Below, in pieces: positions 1-5,113 of a stretch of 5,113 nt of DNA. The position numbers and the translations under genes were made by a program. Source of the DNA: an uncultured Eubacteriales bacterium (GTDB lineage Bacteria > Bacillota > Clostridia > Lachnospirales > Anaerotignaceae); contig CABPCX010000154.1 of assembly GCA_902406135.1 (NCBI GenBank), positions 1 to 5,113 of the forward strand. The letters run 5' to 3'. Within the stretch, counting starts at the first letter, position 1. The number at the start of each line of letters is the position of its first letter. Under the pieces are notes generated by a model, which was not told the origin of the DNA, made no database searches, and saw only the letters and a list, made by a program, of their open reading frames with translations.

Positions 1-331
1 TGTATATAGCGTCCCAAGCTCTTTCCTTTTCCTCTTTTACCTCGGGTTCAGGGAGAGTTGATGAGAGACCGCCCATACCATCTTCACCGTGAACGTTTTT
101 ACCCGTCACGAGTTCGCGCATCATAGGGCTTTCTGCTCCTCTATATACAGGTATGTCTTTGCCTATAAGCTCTACAGTCTTTAATGCATTCTTATATGTC
201 TTGGAAGCCTCAACGTTTCCGCAGAGGGCTATGCCGACAATATCAATATCAGGCATATTTCCAGCCAGAAGAAGCGCCACTATATCATCCGCACCCGGAT
301 CACAGTCTATAAATACAGGTATTTTATCCAT
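1..331 (-). CDS. Nucleoside hydrolase, second copy (partial, 3' end beyond the left edge)
   Basis: This is the N-terminal 110 residues of an inosine-uridine preferring nucleoside hydrolase (IunH/Rih family), a cytoplasmic Ca2+-dependent enzyme that splits ribonucleosides into base and ribose. The family's metal and ribose site is visible as DPGADD at residues 11-16 (Asp11, Asp15, Asp16). A CGN motif at 37-39 and NVHGEDG at 79-85 follow, with His81 at the place of the active-site histidine of group I enzymes. About 200 residues are missing beyond the window, including the EFN ribose site and the C-terminal HD pair. The ATG at 331-329 shares one base with the stop of the preceding hydrolase (TAATG) and has a strong GGGGAGGT site nine bases upstream. 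It is clearly homologous to that neighbour but divergent. The G-N-V and H-G-E-x-G-M wording recalls E. coli RihC more than RihA, although this is from memory and substrate preference is not established. Confidence 0.93.
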   Translation of the reverse strand, partial: MDKIPVFIDCDPGADDIVALLLAGNMPDIDIVGIALCGNVEASKTYKNALKTVELIGKDIPVYRGAESPMMRELVTGKNVHGEDGMGGLSSTLPEPEVKEEKERAWDAIY

Positions 332-1272
332 TATTTTGACACCTCCCCATAGCTTGCGCATGCATCTATAAGAATCTTAGCAAATGCGTCTCTGTCAAGA
401 TTCCATAATACGTGCACATTAGGCTCTTTACCATAGTGATTCTTTATATCGCCTATGGTAGCTCCCTGGCAGTAATCGCCTTCAGTTTCTACCTCTACAT
501 ACATATCCTTAACTTCAAATATCTCAGGATTTGTGATGGCTGCCACAGCTACTGCGTCGTGAACAGCTGCTCCACGGTATCCCTTGGATTTATGATACTG
601 GAAGAAAAAGTCAAACCACTCTGCTACAGTTTTTGCTACAGGATTGCCCAGGTTTCTGATTATATCGAATTCTTCGGGATAAATCTGTGCCTTTTCTGTA
701 ACATCAAGGCCTGCCATAGTAATAGGTACTCCACCTCTGAATACGATATCAGCCGCTTCAGGGTCAACCTGAATATTAAATTCAGCTGCAGGTGCCCAGT
801 TTCCGTGATGTATTCCTCCGCCCATTATATATATGTGCTCAATTTTGTTCTTAAGTTCAGGATGAGCAAGGAAGAGGACTGCAATATTTGTAAGGGGACC
901 TGTCGGAATAAGTGTAACAGGCTCATCGCTTTCTTCGAGTACTTTAGCCATAAGTGTAACAGCGTCCATATCGGAAACTTCAAATGCAGGCTCAGGAAGT
1001 TTAGGACCGTCAAGACCGGACTGGCCATGCACGTTAGGTGCTACCATGGGGTCTTTGATAAGAGGTGTAACCCTTCCCTTTGCCACAGGTACATTAAGAC
1101 CTATAAGAGTACATATTCTTAATGCGTTATATGTAGTTTTTTCCATTGTCTGGTTACCACAGACAGATGTAACTGCTTTAATATCAAGCATGGGGCTGGC
1201 ATTTGCCAGCACCCATGCTATAGCGTCATCATGTCCGGGATCGCCGTCAAGAATAACAGGTATCCTTCTCAT
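331..1272 (-). CDS. rihA: RihA-like ribonucleoside hydrolase
   Basis: This complete 313-residue protein belongs to the inosine-uridine preferring nucleoside hydrolase family, which hydrolyses the N-glycosidic bond of ribonucleosides to give base plus ribose in the cytoplasm. Visible active-site elements are DGDPGHDD at 9-16 (Asp11, Asp15 and Asp16 for Ca2+ and ribose), NVHGQSGLDGP at 80-90 with His82, PTGPLTN at 123-129 (Thr124 contributes a metal ligand in the family), AAEFNI at 162-167 (Glu164, Asn166), and VHD at 237-239 (His238, Asp239). The length is normal for the family (about 310). Long stretches such as the PAAEFNI region and MAGLDVT at 186-192 resemble E. coli RihA as I recall it; that enzyme prefers cytidine and uridine, so a pyrimidine preference is likely but inferred. 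The ATG has a GGAGGT site seven bases upstream. The gene starts 28 bases after the NupQ-like permease and overlaps the next hydrolase by one base. Confidence 0.95.
   Translation of the reverse strand: MRRIPVILDGDPGHDDAIAWVLANASPMLDIKAVTSVCGNQTMEKTTYNALRICTLIGLNVPVAKGRVTPLIKDPMVAPNVHGQSGLDGPKLPEPAFEVSDMDAVTLMAKVLEESDEPVTLIPTGPLTNIAVLFLAHPELKNKIEHIYIMGGGIHHGNWAPAAEFNIQVDPEAADIVFRGGVPITMAGLDVTEKAQIYPEEFDIIRNLGNPVAKTVAEWFDFFFQYHKSKGYRGAAVHDAVAVAAITNPEIFEVKDMYVEVETEGDYCQGATIGDIKNHYGKEPNVHVLWNLDRDAFAKILIDACASYGEVSK
341..348 (-). promoter_or_regulatory. Ribosome binding site of the second hydrolase
   Basis: GGGGAGGT lies nine bases before the ATG at 331 and encodes part of the last codons (Gly, Glu, Val) of the first hydrolase. 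Its strength, together with the TAATG stop-start overlap, supports translation of the second hydrolase from this ATG. Confidence 0.8.
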
Positions 1273-1279
1273 CTAAGCA

Positions 1280-1285
1280 ACCTCC
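1280..1285 (-). promoter_or_regulatory. Ribosome binding site of the rihA-like gene
   Basis: GGAGGT lies seven bases before the ATG at 1272, in the 28-base gap after nupQ. This is the only true intergenic gap between annotated genes of the cluster. It is too short to show a convincing promoter or terminator, so the hydrolases are probably on the same transcript as the transporter. Confidence 0.8.
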
Positions 1286-1300
1286 AAACTAAATGTTATA

Positions 1301-2233
1301 TTATGATTTTTTTCTACTTTTCTTAAGCTGAGTAACAGCATAGATAGCAAGTCCGATAATTGTAACAATATAAGGTATAGCTGAAACAAGATAAGAAGAA
1401 AATCCTGGAAGACCTTCCATCTTGTTTCCGAGCGCACTTGCAAAACCAAAAAGGATAGATGCAAGCATTGCACCAACAGGTTCACCCTGTCCGATAGCCT
1501 GTGCCGCAAGAGCAATGAAACCACGACCTGCAACGATTCCTGTATTCCAGCTCTGTGAGTAGTACATTGACATATATGCACCGCCAAGACCTGCAAGAGC
1601 ACCTGATATCATAATTGCTATGTATTTTGTTTTAAGAACACTTACACCTACTGAGTCAGCAGCATTTTTGTTTTCTCCAACGGCACGGATTCTAAGTCCG
1701 AGTGCTGTTTTGTAGAGAAGTACCCATATTACAATTACGAGAATGAACGAAACATATGTAAGTATTGAATGCCCTGAAAAGATGCTTCCGATTACAGGTA
1801 TATCCTTTATTAAAGGAATATCGATTTTAGGAGTAAGCATCTGAGGTGTTGTAAGGCTTGCTGTGTTACCTCTAAGGCCTGTAAACAGGTAGAGGAAGAA
1901 AATAGTACCGCCGGAACCTGCGATGTTTATAGCTGTACCGGCAAGGATAATATTAGTTTTAAGCTTGAGGGCGAATATACCGATTATCAATCCAATAAGG
2001 ATACCTACAAGCATAGCTGCTATAACACCTACAAGCCAGTTATTTGTCCAATATGCAAACAGAACACCGAAAAGTGAAGAGAACATCATTGTTCCTTCAA
2101 GACCTATGTTTGTTACTCCGGCCTTTTCAGCTACAACTGACGCAAGGGCAGCAAACAAAATCGGAGATGTGATTCGGATTATCGCATAGCCAAAGCTTGC
2201 AGTAAAAATCATGCTCATTATCTGCTCTAACAT
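1301..2233 (-). CDS. nupQ: Nucleoside ABC transporter permease (NupQ-like)
   Basis: This is a 310-residue inner-membrane permease of the BPD_transp_2 family (branched-chain amino acid, ribose and nucleoside importers). It would form half of the translocation pore together with the NupP-like partner. Several long hydrophobic segments are visible, roughly at 10-33, 66-90, 95-118, 155-175, 203-222, 233-265 and 282-301. Two family hallmarks stand out: AEKAGVTNIGLEG at 35-47, and the cytoplasmic coupling segment LRIRAVGENKNAADSVGV at 180-197, which contacts the ATPase. The C-terminus is short and basic (KKSRKK). B. subtilis NupQ is of similar size. The ATG shares one base with the stop of the preceding permease, and its ribosome binding site (AAAGGAG, 2244-2250) lies inside that gene's last codons, so translation is probably coupled. 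The nucleoside assignment rests on the motifs and the adjacent hydrolases; the exact substrate is not visible. Confidence 0.92.
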   Translation of the reverse strand: MLEQIMSMIFTASFGYAIIRITSPILFAALASVVAEKAGVTNIGLEGTMMFSSLFGVLFAYWTNNWLVGVIAAMLVGILIGLIIGIFALKLKTNIILAGTAINIAGSGGTIFFLYLFTGLRGNTASLTTPQMLTPKIDIPLIKDIPVIGSIFSGHSILTYVSFILVIVIWVLLYKTALGLRIRAVGENKNAADSVGVSVLKTKYIAIMISGALAGLGGAYMSMYYSQSWNTGIVAGRGFIALAAQAIGQGEPVGAMLASILFGFASALGNKMEGLPGFSSYLVSAIPYIVTIIGLAIYAVTQLKKSRKKS

Positions 2234-3342
2234 TATGCATTCTCTCCTTTCATCTGCGATTTAGCATTCTGAACCATTTCAGTTTTTGCATCTTTAACGA
2301 CAAGTTTCTGACGATATTTTGCAAGGAACTGTTCTGCCGCAAAGAAGAGGAATATTACTGCCTGAATAATATCGATCATTTCCGCAGGTACTCCGGCATA
2401 TATAGCCATCAATTCGCATCCTCTGTTAAGGTATGCAATGAATATGGCAGCCAGAGGAACAAGCAGAGGATTGTTTTTAGCAAGTATAGCTACGGGTACG
2501 CCGGTCCCGCCGTATCCGGGAAGGTCAAGCCAGCGGAAAGTTATGTCACGGCCAAGAACTTCGATGGCACCGCCGGCACCTGCAAGGATACCACCGATTA
2601 CCTGTGATACTACAATTATAGTTCCAACTTTAATTCCTGAATATTTTGAGAATGATTCGTTAATACCGATCATTCTAATGGCATAACCCCAGCGTGTACG
2701 GAACATAAATATAGCAATTATAACCGTTGCGATAAGAGCTATAAAGAAGCCGTATGTAAGCTCTGTTCCCTGTACTACAGTTCCTACTTTTGAAGTAAGT
2801 TCAAAGGGGAATGTCTGAGTAGAACCTTTAGATCTGTCAGCAAATACGTTATTAAGGAAATGAAGAACGGTGTAAAGTATTACGTAGTTCATCATAAGCG
2901 ATATAACCATTTCACTGGCTCTTAATTTTACCTTTGCCAATGCGGGTACAAGCATAGCGACACCGCCTGCAATGGCAGCAACTAAAATAGCAACAAAAGA
3001 ATGAACACCTGCTGCCATAGGTACATATATACCTATAAGAGCACCGATAAATCCACCGAGCATTGTTACACCCTCGCCGCCAAGGTTGAACTGGTTGGCT
3101 GAGAACATAACACATACTGCAAGACCTGTGAATATGATAGGTGTAGTTCTTCCGAGTATTGTAAAGATAGATTTGGTATTTAAGGCACCATTACTTACAA
3201 TAGGTTTGATAAGCAGACAGTTGAGTGCTTCACCGGGATCATCAGCACATATAAAAATAAATATAAATGCAACTGCTACGGCGATCAAAATGGCAACAAG
3301 CCCGCGAATCAGCTCAAAAGCTAATAAATGCTTATTCTCCAT
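2233..3342 (-). CDS. nupP: Nucleoside ABC transporter permease (NupP-like)
   Basis: This 369-residue BPD_transp_2 family membrane protein is the larger of the two permeases of a nucleoside importer. A strongly hydrophobic N-terminal helix (about 14-32) is followed by segments near 66-81, 92-110, 114-134, 147-165, 196-214, 240-262, 283-304 and 325-343. Family motifs are FNLGGEG at 85-91, RASEMVISLMMNYV at 141-154, and the ATPase-coupling segment IRMIGINESFSKYSGI at 222-237. The hydrophilic C-terminal tail (about 344-369) is rich in Lys, Gln and Glu. It is slightly longer than B. subtilis NupP (about 350). The ATG lies 11 bases inside the end of the ATPase gene and is preceded at six bases by AAGGAGGG, which supports this start and a coupled operon. 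Orthology to NupP is inferred from motifs and gene order. Confidence 0.92.
   Translation of the reverse strand: MENKHLLAFELIRGLVAILIAVAVAFIFIFICADDPGEALNCLLIKPIVSNGALNTKSIFTILGRTTPIIFTGLAVCVMFSANQFNLGGEGVTMLGGFIGALIGIYVPMAAGVHSFVAILVAAIAGGVAMLVPALAKVKLRASEMVISLMMNYVILYTVLHFLNNVFADRSKGSTQTFPFELTSKVGTVVQGTELTYGFFIALIATVIIAIFMFRTRWGYAIRMIGINESFSKYSGIKVGTIIVVSQVIGGILAGAGGAIEVLGRDITFRWLDLPGYGGTGVPVAILAKNNPLLVPLAAIFIAYLNRGCELMAIYAGVPAEMIDIIQAVIFLFFAAEQFLAKYRQKLVVKDAKTEMVQNAKSQMKGENA
2244..2250 (-). promoter_or_regulatory. Ribosome binding site of nupQ inside the end of nupP
   Basis: AAAGGAG lies about ten bases before the nupQ ATG at 2233, within the final codons of nupP. The junction TAATG overlaps stop and start by one base, so termination and re-initiation are probably linked. 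Confidence 0.75.
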
Positions 3343-4894
3343 GCTGAACCCTCCTTATTTCTTCTTCGGACTGCTGTTTAAGTCCGAGCATATATTCGCC
3401 CATTATTGTATCATCAAGAACTGACGTGTCTTCGAAATAAGCAGCAATTTTACCATTAACCATAACGATAAGACTGTCCGCAAGTTCCATAACCTCGTTA
3501 AGGTCTGCGGAAACAAGAAGCACCGCAGCTCCTGCACGGCTGAGCTCAACAAGTTTCTTACGAATAAACTCAGTAGCTCCTACGTCAATTCCTCGGGTCG
3601 GCTGGTCAGCGATTATAAGTCCTGGATTACTTGAAAACTCTCTGGCAACAACTACTTTCTGGATATTACCGCCTGAAAGCATTCCTACCTGCTGGTTTCT
3701 TGATTTACAAAGTACCGCATAATCCTTAATAAGCTGGTCACTGTCTTCATGCATTTTCTTCATATTAAAGAGAGGACCGTTATTATATTTTTTCTGTGCG
3801 CATCTGTCGCTCATAAGGTTATCTTCTATTGAACCAGTTCCGGCAATACCAAAAGTCATACGGTCTTCCGGAATAAGGGAAACTCCCATATCACGTATCT
3901 TTCTCTGTGCAACACCAAGTATATTCTGGCCGTTTACAGTTGCAGTACCGCTGTCCGGAATATTAAGGTTGAAAAGCATATCAACAAGCTCTCTCTGGCC
4001 GTTTCCTTCTACACCGGCAACGCCGAGTATTTCTCCCTTTCTTACGTCGAAAGAAAGATTGTCGAGCATTTTCTTATTCCATCCGTTAGTGTAGTCCAAA
4101 TTACGAACCTTGAGTACTACATCTGTAGGTTTAGCTTTTTCCTTCTGTACTGTAAGGACAACGTCACGGCCTACCATAAGTCTTGAAATTTCTTCTTTAG
4201 TAGTATCGGCTGTGTTATAGACACCCATTGATTTTCCTGCACGCATAATTGTGAGTCTGTCTGTAATCTCCATAATCTCATTAAGTTTATGAGAAATGAA
4301 AATAACTGTGTGGCCCTGATTTTTAAGGTTGATAAGCTCTCTGAAAAGCTCTGTAGTTTCCTGAGTTGTAAGAACCGCTGTGGGCTCGTCAAGAATAAGG
4401 ATTTTTGCACCACGTACAAGAGCTTTAAGGATTTCAACCTTCTGCTTCATACCTACAGGGATATCTCTGACCTTAGCATTGGGGTCTACAGGAAGATTAT
4501 ACTTTTTGGAGTATTCTTCAGTAATCTGTACTGCTTTTTTGTAGTCGATAAATCCTTTGCTTTTGGGTTCCATACCCAAAACCATATTTTCAGCAACTGT
4601 AAGGCTTGGAACAAGCATAAAATGCTGATGAACCATACCAATTCCCTTTGAAATAGCAACTGTAGGCGAAGTGAGATTAACCTTTTCGCCATTAACATAA
4701 ATCTCGCCTTCTGTAGGCTGTTCAAGTCCGAACAGCATCTTCATAAGCGTTGATTTACCGGCGCCGTTTTCGCCCATAAGAGCATGTATTTCGCCCTTTT
4801 TGATGTTGAAATCTACGCCCTGATTGGCTGCGATTCCGTTTGGATAAACTTTAGTTATCCCTTTCATTTGAACAACATATTCGATGTCCGGCAT
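3332..4894 (-). CDS. nupO: Nucleoside ABC transporter double-domain ATP-binding protein (NupO-like)
   Basis: This 520-residue cytoplasmic protein has two fused nucleotide-binding domains (about 5-250 and 258-505), as in sugar and nucleoside importers; B. subtilis NupO is about 510. Domain 1 has Walker A GENGAGKST (41-49), Q-loop Gln90, a divergent signature VGMKQ (147-151), Walker B ILILDEP with catalytic Glu170, and switch His202. Domain 2 has a degenerate Walker A (GVEGNGQRE, 294-302, no Lys), an intact signature LSGGN (406-410), Walker B IIADQP with Gln431 replacing the catalytic Glu, and Ala463 at the switch position. This one-active-site asymmetry is typical of the family. The ATG at 4894 is chosen because AGGAGGT lies eight bases upstream. 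The frame stays open to a TTG at 4936, which would add 14 residues but has no ribosome binding site. It is the first gene of the visible operon. Substrate type is inferred from the downstream hydrolases. Confidence 0.95.
   Translation of the reverse strand: MPDIEYVVQMKGITKVYPNGIAANQGVDFNIKKGEIHALMGENGAGKSTLMKMLFGLEQPTEGEIYVNGEKVNLTSPTVAISKGIGMVHQHFMLVPSLTVAENMVLGMEPKSKGFIDYKKAVQITEEYSKKYNLPVDPNAKVRDIPVGMKQKVEILKALVRGAKILILDEPTAVLTTQETTELFRELINLKNQGHTVIFISHKLNEIMEITDRLTIMRAGKSMGVYNTADTTKEEISRLMVGRDVVLTVQKEKAKPTDVVLKVRNLDYTNGWNKKMLDNLSFDVRKGEILGVAGVEGNGQRELVDMLFNLNIPDSGTATVNGQNILGVAQRKIRDMGVSLIPEDRMTFGIAGTGSIEDNLMSDRCAQKKYNNGPLFNMKKMHEDSDQLIKDYAVLCKSRNQQVGMLSGGNIQKVVVAREFSSNPGLIIADQPTRGIDVGATEFIRKKLVELSRAGAAVLLVSADLNEVMELADSLIVMVNGKIAAYFEDTSVLDDTIMGEYMLGLKQQSEEEIRRVQHGE
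3349..3356 (-). promoter_or_regulatory. Ribosome binding site of nupP inside the end of nupO
   Basis: AAGGAGGG lies six bases before the nupP ATG at 3342 and within the last codons of the ATPase gene. Ribosomes finishing nupO pass over this site before stopping at 3332, an arrangement that favours coupled translation. Confidence 0.8.
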
Positions 4895-4902
4895 AGACAA
4901 AG

Positions 4903-4909
4903 ACCTCCT
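4903..4909 (-). promoter_or_regulatory. Ribosome binding site deciding the nupO start
   Basis: AGGAGGT on the minus strand lies eight bases before the ATG at 4894. It matches the anti-Shine-Dalgarno sequence almost perfectly and selects this ATG over the in-frame TTG at 4936 and the ATG at 4918. A second purine-rich GGGAGG (4911-4916) sits immediately upstream; it is too far from this ATG to be the main site. Confidence 0.85.
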
Positions 4910-5048
4910 ACCTCCCATAGTTTTTAACTGTCGCAAAAATCAATCTTAAAGATATATTTTTATGCGATACCGAAGAAATACGGCTCTGATGCGCAAAAGC
5001 ACATACTTCCGCGGAATTTTGCAGCAAGTTTTTATGTTGAAAGACCAT
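4908..5048 (-). CDS. Possible 46-residue leader ORF of unknown function
   Basis: On the minus strand an ATG at 5048 opens a frame of 46 codons that ends in TAG at 4910-4908, inside the ribosome binding site of the ATPase gene and 13 bases before its ATG. The product would begin MVFQHKNLLQ and end FATVKNYGR, with one Cys near residue 16 and a mildly hydrophobic stretch near the C-terminus. I recognise no domain. No clear Shine-Dalgarno site precedes the ATG (nearest purine run AAGG is about 17 bases away), so it may be a chance open frame. If translated, ribosomes terminating here would sit on the ATPase initiation site. Confidence 0.2.
   Translation of the reverse strand: MVFQHKNLLQNSAEVCAFAHQSRISSVSHKNISLRLIFATVKNYGR
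4989..5004 (-). promoter_or_regulatory. Short hairpin in the leader
   Basis: In minus-strand RNA, AUGUGC and GCGCAU flank a UUUU loop and form six pairs, one of them G-U. No U run follows, so it is not a classical intrinsic terminator. It lies next to the 10-bp palindrome. Regulatory function is speculative. Confidence 0.25.
5007..5016. repeat. 10-bp perfect palindrome TTCCGCGGAA
   Basis: A GC-centred perfect inverted repeat without spacer lies about 115 bases upstream of the ATPase start, in otherwise AT-rich DNA. It could be an operator half-site or chance; no matching second copy is seen in this leader. Confidence 0.4.
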
Positions 5049-5113
5049 CTTTTGATTGATCGTACCTTCAAATAATCCATTAAAAATTAAAAAATCATTT
5101 CAGGATACGATTA

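Larger units (their letters stand above)
4895..5113 (-). other. Upstream leader or intergenic region of the operon
   Basis: These 219 bases precede the ATPase start. No known gene, tRNA or purine-riboswitch core is recognisable. The distal part (about 5071-5100) is very AT-rich, with T runs on the minus strand. Minus-strand stops occur in all three frames within about 20 bases of the right edge, so an upstream gene, probably the missing substrate-binding lipoprotein, could only end at or beyond that edge. I could not identify a convincing -35/-10 pair. The region also holds a short open frame, a palindrome and a hairpin, listed separately. Confidence 0.5.

Noticed and set aside
153..371. A 72-codon plus-strand frame at the left end
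   Set aside because: It lies opposite the start of the second hydrolase, whose reverse-strand product has the DPGADD motif. No independent evidence of coding.
412..1122. A 236-codon plus-strand open frame opposite the first hydrolase
   Set aside because: It is antisense to a gene with clear family motifs, has an unusual Cys- and Tyr-rich composition, and has no ribosome binding site. It is a shadow frame.
4895..4936. A 14-residue N-terminal extension of the ATPase starting at TTG (4936)
   Set aside because: The codon is TTG without a ribosome binding site, and the extension would encode the purine-rich AGGAGGT that serves the ATG at 4894. The family's usual length also fits the shorter form.
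5036..5056. AAAGA/TCTTT inverted repeat as a hairpin
   Set aside because: Five AT-rich pairs around a three-base loop, extended only by G-U pairs, are too weak to call.
5080..5113. Possible intrinsic terminator with T runs on the minus strand
   Set aside because: The T runs are present but no stable stem can be drawn upstream within the window; only a four-pair AATC/GATT match is visible. Any real stem would lie beyond the edge.
4895..5113. Purine or PreQ1 riboswitch before a nucleoside importer
   Set aside because: The conserved core sequences of these riboswitches were looked for by eye on the minus strand and not found.

Overview
The window carries one gene cluster, entirely on the minus strand and reading from the right edge to the left edge. 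It encodes a nucleoside-type ABC importer followed by two different nucleoside hydrolases. In transcription order the genes are a double-domain ATPase (NupO-like, 3332-4894), two membrane permeases (NupP-like, 2233-3342; NupQ-like, 1301-2233), a complete RihA-like nucleoside hydrolase (331-1272), and the first 110 codons of a second, divergent nucleoside hydrolase that runs off the left edge (1-331).

The organism is probably a low-to-moderate GC Gram-positive of the Clostridia, perhaps a Lachnospiraceae-like gut or rumen anaerobe. This is inferred from strong GGAGG-type Shine-Dalgarno sites at every start, frequent ATA isoleucine codons, tight gene packing, and a transporter of the Bacillus NupNOPQ type. 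The species cannot be determined from this window.

The genes are almost certainly one operon. ATPase and first permease overlap by 11 bases. First and second permease share one base (TAATG), as do the two hydrolases. Only 28 bases separate the second permease from the first hydrolase. The inferred job is import of ribonucleosides followed by intracellular hydrolysis to free base and ribose. The substrate-binding lipoprotein that normally completes such a transporter (BMP/NupN family) is not in the window; it may lie just beyond the right edge.

The 219 bases upstream of the ATPase (4895-5113) hold no recognisable known gene or known riboswitch. They contain an AT-rich stretch, a 10-bp perfect palindrome, a short hairpin, and a 46-codon open frame whose stop overlaps the ATPase ribosome binding site. 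The overall system is a known type. The less ordinary points are the tandem pair of divergent hydrolases and the unexplained leader.
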